Source: Anseranas semipalmata
Taxonomy: Eukaryota > Chordata > Aves > Anseriformes > Anseranatidae
Assembly (NCBI GenBank): GCA_013399115.1
Contig: VXAA01001394.1
Span: 345,013-409,012, forward strand
Direction: 5' to 3'
Length of the DNA: 64,000 bases
In this document: piece after piece, positions 27,472-39,100 of the stretch
Layout: every line of letters starts with the position of its first letter
Position numbering within the stretch: position 1 is the stretch's first letter
Made by a program: the position numbers and the translations under genes
The notes under the pieces: model-generated
What the model was told of the DNA's origin: nothing
Seen by the model: only the letters and a program-made list of their open reading frames with translations
Database searches by the model: none

Positions 27472-27500
27472 TCTTTTTTTTTTTTTTCCCCCCCTCCTCT
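27472..27500. repeat. Polypyrimidine tract
   Basis: A T run of about 14 followed by C7 and further pyrimidines. It resembles a splice-acceptor pyrimidine tract but has no AG with a coding segment immediately downstream, so it is recorded as low-complexity sequence only. Confidence 0.8.
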
Positions 27501-28352
27501 GCTCCTTGAAGCATAGGCAACTCTTCACCTGCACAGACCGTTTAGTTTTGGCCTCTCTTTGAAAACTTGTTTCTGCAAGCACGCCCTCTCTCAGCTGCAC
27601 TCCAGGGAAAAATAAAAAAATAAAAAAGAATTTCTTCAGCACCCCTGAGGTAGTGTGTATCCCTGTGGAAAATGGGCTTACCCCCATTTAAACAAATGAA
27701 AATAGTATGATGGGGATGATGAGAGGGGGTCAGGTGGCATTGCAAAGAAGTATCTCAAAAGGGGCAGAGGGCCCTGCTACAACAGCTGCTTGCATGGACA
27801 GCCTGAAAAGGCTTGAGATTCCAGTGCCCAAGAGGGCAGGTTTCTTTTTTACCTAATGGTCGTCTAAAGGCTGAGTGACAACTGCAGTCTTGCCAGAGCA
27901 CATTCAGCTGAACCAGTCCAGAAGTACTCAAAAGCATTTTGTCCTCCTCCCAGACCTGGGCAGGGTTGCAGAGAAGGTAAAAGCACCTCATTGTTCCACA
28001 CATGCTTGAGACTCTAGGATACAGAAACATCTTTGGTAAGCCACCTGTCTCTAACAATATTGTCGTGTACAAGCAGTAATTTTTCTTAAAATCATAAGAC
28101 ATTTTCAGCTCAAATTTGAACTCTGGTTCTTTCTTTTTATGCATCAACAATGACATCTAGTGGTTTCTGATACTCTCTGCATTGCCTGGCATTACTTTTT
28201 TGTGTATCTTCTGCAAAAGTCATTAGGTCCTTACGGGGTTTTCCCAGAAATTTCCTATCTCTGTTCCTTTTAAGAGGAAAGAACAGAAAGCATCATATTT
28301 ATCCTAAGTCAGTGATTTTAAAACCTCAAAATATGTGTGTTCTTGTAATAGT
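27501..28352. other. Unique non-coding DNA
   Basis: Contains a 133-codon open frame on the minus strand (27755-28156), the longest in the window that does not cross the gap. Its translation has no motif, signal or repeat that I recognise, its composition is unremarkable, and no promoter or splice structure supports it. I treat it as chance. Confidence 0.45.
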
Positions 28353-28451
28353 GTTTTTTTGTTTTTGTTTGTTTTCTTTAGTTTTTGTTTTTGTTGTTGT
28401 TTGTTTGTTTGAGGTTTTGGGTGGGACTTATTTTATTTATTTATTTATTTT
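28353..28451. repeat. TTTG and (TTTA)n simple repeats
   Basis: A T-rich block with TTTG and TTTTTG units (28353-28411) and, after a short G-rich interruption, an (ATTT)n run at 28429-28451. Both are slippage-type simple repeats. Confidence 0.9.
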
Positions 28452-28480
28452 GCACCTTTCTGAGTGTTTGAACCTTTTTT

Positions 28481-29240
28481 ATGAGGAAGGTAAAGACAAA
28501 GTGGGCTGGGCTGGAGATGAGGGGCTGTAGAACCAGCACTGAGAAATGGCACAGGTGTGAGGGGAGCCAGCCATGTGTATCCCCCTCAGTGCAGGACAGG
28601 CCTCCCTCAGGCTGCTCACCACAGACTTGTCTGCTGTGTGGGGCTGGGGGCAAGCTGTCCCCAGGGCAGGGGCCAGCATGGAGCCAGTGGAGAGCATCAC
28701 AGGACCTTGGGACATGACGTGAGAGGCTTTGTCCAGGGGCGCAGGAGGTAATGGCCAAACATTGGTGGGTTGGAGAGAGGAAACTGGGGGCTCAGGGCTC
28801 TGCGTTGGCTGGGCCAGGGAGTGAGATCGACTGCTTAGAGAAAAGGTGCTATAAATCTATCTTCTGAATGGTTAAAAGGGATCTTAGGCTAAAAGATTTG
28901 AGAGAAACTATGCCAGCGTGCACCATCCTGCCCCCAGCAGGAGTGGGCATCGCTGTGGTTGAAGCTGGTCGAGTCGCACTCTGCCCCACCACCAGGTGTC
29001 GCAAAATCCCGCCAAAACCTGTGGAAACTCTTCCCTGCGGCTTGAGCAATAGCTGCCACAGACGCACTGACGTGCCCTGAGGCGTTTGGTGCTCCTGGAG
29101 CACTTCTCAGCCTTAGCCATGCTTTTGAACACTGTCGTGCAGAGTGCAGGTAGTGTACATTTAGCATTGCTGAGGCCAGAGCCCTTTCCGCTAGACTTGG
29201 AGGAATATGGCTGCACAGGTCTAACTGGAGCCAGGCTGTG
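28481..29240. other. GC- and CpG-richer block, function unknown
   Basis: This block is markedly richer in G and C than its neighbours. By eye I count 16 CpG dinucleotides between about 28717 and 29193, where flanking kilobases have only a few each. It holds a TATAAATC word at about 28850 and many overlapping open frames on both strands (64-105 codons), as expected in GC-rich sequence with few stops. No domain is recognisable. It could be a regulatory element, an untranslated first exon of a non-coding RNA, or the remnant of a GC-rich repeat. It is below what I would call a classical CpG island. Confidence 0.4.
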
Positions 29241-29950
29241 ATCTGCTACTTTCTGTGCTGTGAGGCTGTATGTGTAACTGCATCATCCTTTTCCTTGGGA
29301 AAGGCATGTGCCAAGTACATTGCTGACATCATTTTTTTCATTAATAAATTAAAATAGTGAGGGGAAAAAGGGGGCATTTCTGAAGGAAACTTTCACTATA
29401 AACTTTTAAAAGATGAAATCTGCTGGTTCAAGATAGCTGATGTGTCCTGCTTCCTTACATCTGTCACCTTGTGTTACGCACAAGATGTGACCTGTGAGCA
29501 TGTGTCACCAGAACAAGCCAGATTATATCTAGTCACGTCAGAAGTTTCAGGAGTTGCTCTGAGACGGGCAAACCCAGGCATGTTGCACAGCCTCAGTGAC
29601 ACCCAGCTGGTCGCATAGACTTGATTTCCTCAGTGTTTATGCAATCTTTTTGTTTATTCAGATATCTGTTCAAAATGATACAAGTTCAAAGCTATTCCAG
29701 GTTTCAAATATAGAGTCCATTTCAGGAATAATATTGCAAATAGAAACTCCTTGGTACTGTTCTGTTTGCTAATGCCTGCTAGCTTAGTCTTCCAAGTATT
29801 TGATTGACCTGGGAGAGGTGCTGGGCTCTGTTCCCAAATGTCAGTACCCTACTGCATGAACCTACCCTCTTAGCCGCTTATCTTACAAAATGGTATTGTC
29901 AAGCCTGGGTTGGAGTGGGTGAATGATGACAGCTCAAAGGCTCTATAGGG
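29241..29950. other. Unique non-coding DNA
   Basis: Unique AT-rich sequence between the GC-richer block and the long T tract. Nothing further recognised. Confidence 0.45.
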
Positions 29951-30020
29951 TTTTGTTTGTTTGTTTGTTTGTTTGTTTTGTTTGTTTTGTTTGTTTTGTG
30001 TTTTTTTCTGTTCTTTTTTT

Positions 30021-30078
<58 letters not shown>
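29951..30078. repeat. (TTTG)n plus T57 tract
   Basis: TTTG and TTTTG units (29951-30000), a short T-rich bridge, then an uninterrupted run of 57 T at 30022-30078. The lysine-rich and phenylalanine-rich open frames across this tract are artefacts of it. On the minus strand it would be A57 followed by CAAA units, a shape shared with retrocopy tails, but the sequence at higher coordinates shows no recognisable retrocopied gene. The exact length of such a run is unreliable in most sequencing technologies. Confidence 0.95.
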
Positions 30079-32399
30079 CCTCTGGACATTTCTGTTCCCA
30101 GTTTGCCCACCAGGGCAACAAATTCAGTTGTGCGAGCCAAGATAAAGAACTACTTCCAGCATCCTGGAGTCCACCCAAAGAACACCCTTTTTAGTAATCA
30201 GAGAGTTCAGCAACTGTGGCAAGAAGCCACAAGATGAAAACCAGTAACTCAGGTGGGTCAGTCCCAGGCCTTTTCAGGTTGGACTAATCAAGATCAGTAC
30301 CTTCCAATGTAGGAAAAAAAAAATGGAGGGAAGTTCTGGTTCACATGTTCCCAGCAGTTTGCTCTCTGTTGCATTCTCTGGGTTTGTCAAAAGTATTACT
30401 GACTTGTCTTTTACCAGAGTGAGAGTTGTAAGACTTAAAGGCAAATGGTTATCTCATATGGATATATGGAAGCTGTGTACAAGAGGAACAAAATTCTAGA
30501 CAAATATAGAACTGAATATTTATATGATATGTAAAAACCATGGATACTTGGATACTTTATTGTATAGATACCATATAACATGGTATATAGTATCATAATT
30601 TAGTTTGTGGCTGCAGGAAGAAGGCAGTTTTGGAGGCTAGAAAACAAAGTGAATGATCTTCAGAGTCATATATGATAAATGGAAAGTGAGAAATATACAC
30701 TATCAAGATCAATTTTTTTTTTTCAGGTTTTCCTAGAGGAGACTAATTTAGAGAATTAAAGATACTTATTATGGGTAGAAAAAGCCCTTCCACAGAGATT
30801 GTGCTCTCATCCAGAAAAGTGAAGTCCTCAAAGTTTACAAAACTTACAAGTTCACAAAATTCAGCACACATTAGGAGGAGCAAAGAAAATTCTTCATACA
30901 GGTAAAAGATTCAGCATACAAGAAATAAAATGAAAACAGATTATAAGAGTTTGCATTGCAAAACATTTGTATGATGTTCAGAGATGGAAACAGTTAATTG
31001 TAGTTACTTATAATGACTCAGTCACTCACAGCAGAAATAACAGCACAGTTTGGGTGCCACTATGGCAGCACTGAAGTGCTTTAGAATGTTTCAGTCAAAT
31101 GGCAATTTAGCCATCTACCTATCTATGTTGTGTACACAGCCACGATGATTATGTGCATGCTTTACATTCAGATCTTGTTAATGAGGAGTCATGAGATGCC
31201 GGAGGATGCTCCTAGGTAAGTGCAGTTGTGTTTAGAGCAGGTGCAGCTCTGCATACATACAGCATTCAGCCAATTATTCTGCTGACTTCACTCAGGCCAG
31301 TGTCAGGCCAGTACTAATTTTTGATTTATACTTGAAAATGATATTCAATGTCTAAAGATTCTCCTATTTCATTAACACACTTGAAGCCACCATTCTGTAC
31401 AGCTGTACTCTTATTGTAGGATCTCTGCTTGTCAAGGAATCAAAAGAATGCTGAGATTATCTTTGAAAACAAATTCTCAGTATCTGCATAAAAGCAGTTC
31501 ATACGAAGCCCACCATCCGAAGTCATAGTAATGACAAATAGTAATATTTGTGCCATACATTTGGGCAGACTGTGCAAAAATAAACATAGCTAATTTGCAA
31601 ATGGATAATATGTCCAAAGAATTTCTCTCATTCTATTCAGACCTACTGATGAATGTGACCTCTGATCATAATTCATTTTCCAGGAGGACTTGAAACTGTT
31701 ATTTAACTTACCTAAGTAATTTCTCATTCTTCCTGAGGCACGTCATTGGAAGACTTCCTTCTTAATTATAAATATAGGAAAGGGTGTGAAAAGGACTTGG
31801 ACATTGATATATATGGGATTGTATGTTTCATTCAAGATCATTGTCTTTTGGATCATTAAAAATAAATTATAACTAGTTGTAAACAATTAATTCAATTTCC
31901 TTTATTACAGTGTAATTTAATTTCTAATTGCCATGCATTTCCATAATATCTTTTACTCTCTTCATAATATGTTGTTTTTACTCCACCACCCCTCAAGATC
32001 CCCTTCTGTTTTCTCTCAGTGGAAATAATAGACTGCAGACCACCCCCTTGTAAACATTACAACCGATATCTGTTTATAGCCAAAGCCTGCTTTACAGGTG
32101 GGGCTTGCCCATTGTAACATTGTCCAGTGGAGAAACACTGTTTCGTTCACTCTAGTCTGTGCTATTTTCAGGTGTTTAATTTTGACCGCTCTATGAAACC
32201 TTTCATGAAGGTTTTCTGTCCTACAGCTCATTCAGCACCCGATGTGTTTAACATAAGCTGGTAGGCAGTATGGTCAGATCAGCATGTATTTCCATATTTA
32301 TACCCCTGCTGAGTTAAATTCCAAATCTGGGGCACTACTAGCGACAGCAAAAGGCAGGTTGCATTTGACTTCCCTGGCTACCTGTCTTGTGCGAACTGT
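30079..32399. other. Unique AT-rich non-coding DNA
   Basis: Unique sequence with no gene recognised. A possible splice donor word CTAGGTAAGTG occurs near 31212, but no convincing exon accompanies it. Confidence 0.45.
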
Positions 32400-33178
32400 G
32401 GAGATATGAAGGCCAAGTGCAAGGTCCTGCACCTGGGTCGGGGCAATCCCAAACATAAACACAGGCTGGGGGGAAAACGGATTGAGAGCAGCCCTGAGAA
32501 GAAGGACTTGGGTGTGTTGGCTGATGAAAGACTCCATGTGAGTCGGCAATGTGTGACTGTAGCCTGGAAAGCCAACCATATCCTGGGTTGCATCAAAATA
32601 AACGTGGCCAGCAGGCCAGGGGAGGTGATTCTCCCCCTCTGCCCTGCCCTCATCAGACCCTGCCTAGAGCACTGCATCCATATCTGAGGCCCCCACATAC
32701 AAAGGACGTGGCCCTGTTGGAGCAAGCCCAGAGGAGGCCACAAGAACCATCAGAGGGCTGGAGCACCTCTCCCATGCAGAGAGGATGAGAGAGTTGGGGT
32801 TGTTCAGCCTTGGGAAGAGAAGGCTCTGGTGAGGCCTCATTGCAGCCTTCCAGTACGTAAAGGGGGCCTGCAAGAAAGCAGGAGAGGGGGACTCTTTCTC
32901 AGGAAGTGTAGTGATAAGACAAGGGATAATGTCTTTAAACTAAAAGAGGGGAGATTTAGATTAGATATAAGGAAGAAGTTCTTTACTCAGAGGGTGGTGA
33001 GGCAGTGGAACAGGCTGCTCAGAGAAGCTGTGGATGCCCCAGCCCTGGAAGTGCCCAAGGCTAGGTTGGATGGGGCTTTGGTCAACCTCATCAAGTGGGA
33101 GGTGTCCCTTCCCATGGCAGGGGGGGTGGAACTGGATGGGCTTTAAGGTCCCTTCCAACCAAAGCCATTCTGTGATTT
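32400..33178 (+). mobile_element. CR1 LINE retrotransposon, 5'-truncated, decayed
   Basis: This is the 3' end of a CR1 non-LTR retrotransposon. The open segment from 32406 reads GKCKVLHLGR-like (here AKCKVLHLGRGNP) and then DLGVLADERLHVSRQC and a CIKINVASRPGEVILPL-like stretch, typical of the region after the CR1 reverse-transcriptase domain. Further on, in another frame, comes TKDVALLEQAQRR, then in a third frame LEHLSHAERMRELGLFSLGK, and back in the first frame SDKTRDNVFKLKEGRFRLD and KKFFTQRVVRQWNRLLREAV. The ORF end is followed by the conserved CCATGGCAGGGGG, GGAACTGGATGGGCTTTAAG and CCCTTCCAACC words and the terminal CCATTCTGTGATT. At least three frameshifts and an in-frame stop near 32685 show the copy is dead. 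Truncation at the 5' end is normal for CR1. No target-site duplication is obvious. Confidence 0.95.
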
Positions 33179-33969
33179 GCTGGACTCTTAGAGATCTGCT
33201 ATGTTGTGAGTGCTTCCTTCCTCTGCACAGCTCCTGGCCATCACCCTTGGATGCACATTTGCTTGGCAGTGGAAGCTGCTGTCAAACACTCCTGCTGTGA
33301 ATTCTCCTCATCAGTTTTTCAGGGGCAGCCTTATCTTCACTGAGGAAAGCTTGCAGAAGTACAAAAGGCAGTTGGGGGCTGGACCAAGTAGTGCCATTTG
33401 TGCTTTTCAGAATCTCCTAAAACATTTTAATAGTAGTCTTCATCCTGCCCTTTCTTGACTATGAACTTGGACTTTAGAGAGTTACCCAAATGCTACCACT
33501 GGACGTAAATGTGGGCAGGAAGGCATACCCCACAGCTATTTATGAGAGAAATGCTATAAGTTATTTACCTGTTAAAGCTACAGACTGTTGTGAGAAAAGT
33601 TAGTGCTCTGAGAAGTTCCCGTTTCCTGTCTTGGTGACACTTCTTGGGCAGTTATAGCTTAAGTTCTCCAGAGTGGACATGCTTAGTATCTTAACTGCAG
33701 GCAAGTTACGAGCTTTGGGCATATCTTAGCCTAGCATGCGTCTCAAAGCCATTGTAGTTTCTAATCCTCCGTGCTCCGAGACTTCCTGTATTCTGTATTG
33801 CTTGGGTATCCTGAAGAGTCTACTGGGTAGAAGAAAAGATGTAAACACTCAGGAAGCAAATGGAAAACACCAGTAGGAAACAATGGGAAACAAATGCTCC
33901 TGGGGAAACTGGGTATATTGTTACTGGGATGTTGCCCAATCCTTTTACTTAACTTTCAGCCTTTTTCAG
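33179..33969. other. Non-coding DNA 3' of the CR1 copy
   Basis: Unique sequence following the CR1 octamer end. No gene recognised. Confidence 0.45.
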
Positions 33970-34088
33970 GGCTTCAGAGACCTGCCTGTGGGCATAAATA
34001 ACTGGTTCACAAGTAGTACTCTGCATTATAGCATTAAACCTCACAGCAAAGATAGCACCTACATGTGTCATGAGATCCGAGATCTCAG
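33970..34088 (+). other. Weak candidate exon A (119 nt)
   Basis: A TTTTTCAG acceptor ends at 33969 (a second CTTTCAG lies 10 bases upstream) and a GTGAGA donor begins at 34089. The 119-nt interval is open in the frame reading GFRDLPVGINNWF at its start and CHEIRDL at its end, leaving two bases of a split codon. I do not recognise the protein sequence. It is listed because it is phase-compatible with the next candidate, which begins with the one base needed. It could be a chance open frame or a non-coding RNA exon. No promoter or start codon in a good context is visible. Confidence 0.15.
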
Positions 34089-34184
34089 GTGAGAGCACTT
34101 TTTGTCCTTTTTGCTAAAGACTAATGTACACACTTCTTTTTGTTTTTTTAAAAAAAAAAAAAGAAAATCTTTGCTTTTGAACAG

Positions 34185-34350
34185 GACCAAGACTGCTGTG
34201 AGCTCCTGTGCATGGCTGTCACTAGCTGAAAGAGCAACAAACCAACTCTGTCAGCTAATTGCAAAAGGACAGGAAGGGAGTTTTCTTGCAGACGTGGAAC
34301 TTTACCGCTGTAACACAGCTTTGCAGAAGCAAGGATGGTTTTATTTTTAG
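34185..34350 (+). other. Weak candidate terminal exon B
   Basis: A CTTTTGAACAG acceptor ends at 34184. Joined to candidate A, the split codon is completed and the frame stays open for 54 codons up to a TAG at 34348-34350 (starting TKTAVSSCAWL and ending LQKQGWFYF). The intron would be only 96 bases and contains an A-rich stretch. No polyadenylation hexamer is obvious immediately downstream. No homology is recognised. The matching phase occurs by chance one time in three, so this is only a pointer for checking. Confidence 0.13.
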
Positions 34351-34856
34351 CAACAATTACATTTCCCTAATTCAGTGTCTCAGTATATATCCAGTTACCC
34401 AAACAAGCACATGTGAAATGCTGCTCAAATGAGTGTTTAGCTTTCATTTAAGTGTTTGCCTGCTTGTGCTACCTTGGCAGGTATTCTTTAAGGCTATGCT
34501 GCAGAAGCTCATGAGTCAGAATTCTATCATCAATCTGTGCACATGCTATGCAACAGCAGCTAGTCAATCTGGCCTGTTGCGTGCGTCATTTAGTCCTCTC
34601 TCGAATACATAAACTGGAGATGAAAAACATCACCTGTAACTCCTCAGTAACTTTGGAATTGTGATTTGTCTTTGTGATCTATTGATTAAAACAAAAGGCT
34701 GCATTACAATGCACCAGGAAAAGAAATATTGACTAGAGATGTGGATACATTATCTCACTTTATCAGATAGGAATGCAATTGGATGTGATTATGCTCAGCC
34801 AGAAATGATCTAATATCTGAAAGCATGGAAGAGAGAGACCTTTAAATTCCCTCTTT
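34351..34856. other. Unique non-coding DNA
   Basis: No gene, repeat or RNA recognised. Confidence 0.45.
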
Positions 34857-34895
34857 AAACAAACAAACAACAACAACAACAACAACAAAAACAAC
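34857..34895. repeat. (CAA)n / CAAA simple repeat
   Basis: Two to three AAAC units followed by about seven CAA units and an A-rich end. Simple sequence repeat. Confidence 0.9.
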
Positions 34896-36094
34896 TATAT
34901 TTTCTCCCTCAGGAATAGTTTCCCTTTAATTGTAACTGCATTAGAAAATATTGTATCTTTCAATTAGGTAATTAGGACAGCTGAATCCATTGACATTTGT
35001 TTACATCTTGCATATCATCTCTCCTCCACTCCCTTTGTCTGCTCAATATATTCCAACCCAGATGGATGTGTGTAGTGCAGGCAATGTTAACAATTGCACT
35101 GAGGACCATGTTCTAGCTTGCACTGCCAGAGCAAAGCTGTACGAGCTGTTTTCTGCATACCCTTCACACACTGGGCACGAGTGCATCAAGTGCGTTAGTA
35201 CTTCCTGAACGTAAAGTATGAGAGAAGAGGCTGAATATGCAGGAAGGAGATGATTTATAGTTCTGAATAGATATGATGAACCACCCATTACTCTTACCCA
35301 ATCCTCTTCTGTTGTATATGAATATGATACCTCCTGGCATATATTAATGCCCCTCCACTAACCTTTTCTAATGTCATTTATTCTGCCTCTGTTGCAATCA
35401 GCAAGGCGATGGGCCTTTCTCCTGCCAGAAGGAAAAAGCTAATCTCACAGCCTTCTCCTCTCAAGGCCACAGTCAATGCCTCTCAGTGAATCAGCTGCCA
35501 AAGGATGTTCCTGTGAAAGACTGTTCACGCCCTATAACTTTTTGTCTGTTAGCTAAATATAACATGGGAATAATTTTACTGACACAAGGTAAATGGGCAT
35601 CATTTTTCTTTACAGGGTCTCTGGAATGTTGTATTATATATGGCTTTAGAAAGGACACATTTTCCTAAGGTATGTAAATGTCTTGATGCCATATTGCACT
35701 ATGTTGTTATACATTGGTTAAATCAATACTGCAATGCAGCAATTTTTTTTATCAATACATCTATTTGTTTTTAAAAAAAGATTTCTGTGTATCTATATCT
35801 AGTGACATCTAGATCCATATCACTCATTCCTACTTCAGTGCAAACCTTACCATATTGATGTCTTGGGAAGACTTGAACTTAGGGGGAAAGAATTACCTAT
35901 CTGGAATAAAAAGTGTTTGCATACAATTAATATAGATCATGATACTAGAAAAACCTCTAATAAAGGGCTTTCAAGTATGGCTCTTTGGCAGCTTCAACTA
36001 CATAATCCATGCTAAACCACTTTTCTAACCACCTGCATTTCCACCTCCACTTTCAACAAAGTGTCCAGTTCAGGTTTTTGAGAATAAAGGTGTA

Positions 36095-36098
<4 letters not shown>
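34896..36098. other. Unique non-coding DNA, one exon-like segment
   Basis: At 35616-35669 a 54-nt segment is bounded by a strong acceptor (TTTTTCTTTACAG) and a strong donor (AAG followed by GTATGT), and is open in one frame (GLWNVVLYMALERTHFPK). With 18 codons nothing can be concluded about coding. The rest is unique AT-rich sequence, including a GAATCCATTGACATTTG word near 34981 that faintly resembles the palindromic repeat core. Confidence 0.3.

Positions 36099-36125
<27 letters not shown>
36099..36125. repeat. Poly(T) tract (T27)
   Basis: Twenty-seven consecutive T. Homopolymer with no associated feature. Confidence 0.95.
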
Positions 36126-39100
36126 GTAGAAAGTTCTGGACTGCATTCCTAAGTAGATATCGCCACTTCAGAGCAAAACTGATTTACCCATAGTGGAAGA
36201 ACTGGGAACTATAAACCAAGCATGACTTGGGATGACTTTATATTTATGACAGGTAGCTTCCTGTTCAATTGCTGGCTAAGTTTGGACACTGAATTTTTAA
36301 GCTCTTGTGCCACACGCAGAATCTATGAACCCAGCTCAGGGTTTTAGATTTCACTCTGGAGATCTAACTTTCTAGACAGGTGTGTCCTTTTTGGATCTAG
36401 TCAAAACCAGTGCTGCTGTTGGGCTGGGTGTCTACCCTGAAACAAAGCATGGGTACTGTTCTATACCCACTTAAGTTGTTGCTAGCCTCAGAGAGACTCA
36501 TCTGCAGTCAGTTGTGGCTATAAGAAACAACTGAAAAACTGAGTAGGCATTTCATTTTCACCGTACACCTAGGCCCTGCAGACAGCTGTTTCTTGGTTCC
36601 TCAGACAGACTGAAGGTCAGCCATCTTGGGCATAGAGCAGCATAGACACAGGACTTACCAGCTCAGCCATTGTGCCCTATAAAAATACTTGCACATCTTC
36701 TAGGCTGAAGCTCACGTTCAGGAAGTGCAGAGCATCAGTCCTTAACGAATCACTGTAATTCCCATTCCTAACGTTTACTTTAAGAACAAAGCCATATATA
36801 TCTTTGATTCTTCTCATAATTATTTCATGTTCTCTCTCTTAAAGAAGAAAGTGTTCAGGGCTTTTCTTCCCCTCTCAGAGTACAAATGTAAACGCAGAAA
36901 GGGAAAATTTCCTTAAGAAGGTGTTACTCACTGTGCAACACTCTGGAGTGCTTGCCCTGGTGGAAGAATGAGAATTAATTGTCTGGTTGTGAACTGAGAA
37001 TGCTGGCACTAGGAGATTCTTTGTCGTATCAAAGGTGATAAGCTCTGACATATTGCACACTGCTACAACAAAGGATTTGGGGGAAAGAAATGGTGGTTTG
37101 TGTGGTAGTTTGAACATCTGATCCAGTGAAATGTTTTTTATACGTGCATGCTGTTTCTTGGCTTGTGTAAATGTTTTCAACTTGTACTAAAAATACAAAT
37201 GTAATGCTGTTACTGACGAAGCTTTAGGGTAGCAGAAGAGTCCACAAACATGAAAGTTAAAGGGCTTGTGTTAGTTTGGCTTATTCTCAATGTTGAAAGA
37301 TTGCGTAGATCCTGCACCTTCTGGATAAGCACCGTCTTGTTCAGGCAGGCTGCCCATCTCTGGTTACATAACCGCGTCCACAGAACCAGCTGTCGGCTGG
37401 TGAACTAATGCAAAAGGAATATGAGCCCGCCTGATCCCACTTCTATCGCTCAGAGCATATCTGGCAGTAGAAGAAGTGCTGTTCTGGGGGCATCCTGGGG
37501 ATGGACCGTGCTGCCCTCAGCTACAGCATGCCAGCAGAAAGAGGCTGGTGGCTGCTCTCCTGCAATGTAGGAGCCAGCTCAAGAAGAAAAGAAGCAGTCA
37601 GGTAGCACTGAGGGGCTTAAGGGGAGGGAGGCAAACTGTCTAGAGCAGTTGAGAAATGAGCCATTAGTAGAAAGGTTACCCAATCACAGAGAGGAGGCAT
37701 TAGCATATTAAATCTTTAGCCAGACGGGGGCCCTGTGCATGGATTTGTGCATGCCTGAAAAGCATGAAACTGTCAGAAGATAGAAACTGGTTGAACTTTT
37801 TTTTTCTTCAGTAGGCCATCATCACAAGAAAGAGAATGAATGTACTTGCGTTCCTTTTTGATAAGCAAAAGTGCAGGAAAGTCAGAGTCCTTCACTGCAT
37901 AGTTTTAGATGATATAGGTATAACTGTCAACGTTGCAATCATGTTCTCAGAGTTAGTATTCATGGGAGACATAAAACTGACCTCTTTGGGATAGCAACCA
38001 ACTTGCCAACAAACCTAAACAAATTGTGACAATCCACCACTGACTGACTGGCATAAAACTTACCTCCTTTACTGTCCTTTCAGAAACAGGAGGGCTCTTG
38101 GCATGGTCTTTGGGCATATTTTAATAGACCACTTCAAACTGGTGAGGTTGGTAAACGTTCCAGGTTGTAGTGCTAGTACATGAGTTGGTAAAAGGCTGGA
38201 TATGCTAGAAGTTATAGTAACAGATACAAATATTTACTTACAAATATAAAATAAACTTTCTGGTGAATGACATCAGCAAAAATTGGGGGATTTGAATGTT
38301 ATTTTGGCAAATGGACTGCATGCATGCTTTCAGTTTTTGTTTCTTACAAAACCGTGTCATAAAATAATAGCTGTGTCTGATGATAACATGGAAAACAGAC
38401 AAATGCATCTCAGGTTATCACAATAGATTTGTATTTTATTAGCCTATCTGTAGATATTTTGGTGTGAAATTTAAGTTCACCAAGGTTTGATGAGAAACTA
38501 TTGGATTCTTAATCCATCAGACGGCATGCAGTCAGCTGTAGCGGCATAGAACAGGGTTGGGGGTGTTCACCTAAAGAAGGTGCAGTTCAAGAAAAATTTT
38601 CTCAATTCTCCTTTCTGCCCCTTGAGTTTTACACGGTATCTTGCACATTTCCTTTCTGGTAAGAAGTAGATATGATGGAGAATGCACTCTCACTCAATTA
38701 GTGTGGAGACAGTGAACACGGTGCTGCCCTTTCCTCTCTGCAGTCAGAAGCAAACTGAGAACACTTCCGTGTATTGATTTGCAGTGCTCTTTATGTTTAG
38801 GAGTAGCAAGATTTGACAAATTATTTGCTTCCCCCACTGGCTTTATCAGTAAAGCTGTCCTAGTTTGACTAAATGCCAGGCTGTTTTTTGTAATACCAAG
38901 TGATGGGAAATGAACCAGAGACATTCTGATTGAATGGTTGAGAAGGTTCACTAACGAACTAGAAAAGAATAATCAGTAGAGTAGCTGGTATTTGCAGAAT
39001 ACTTATGGTTTGTGAAAAGTGCACAGACTATAGATTTTTACCATTATATTAAAAAAAAAAAAAATCAGTGTTCTGCTGATCACCTGGAGGAACTAATATT

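Noticed and set aside
27755..28156. 133-codon minus-strand frame
   Set aside because: No recognised motif or conserved pattern; within the chance range for the number of frames examined.
29870..30237. Lysine-run and phenylalanine-run open frames
   Set aside because: Direct products of the T57 homopolymer.
32406..33146. Open frames that could be taken as host genes
   Set aside because: They are fragments of the CR1 reverse-transcriptase ORF, in shifted frames.
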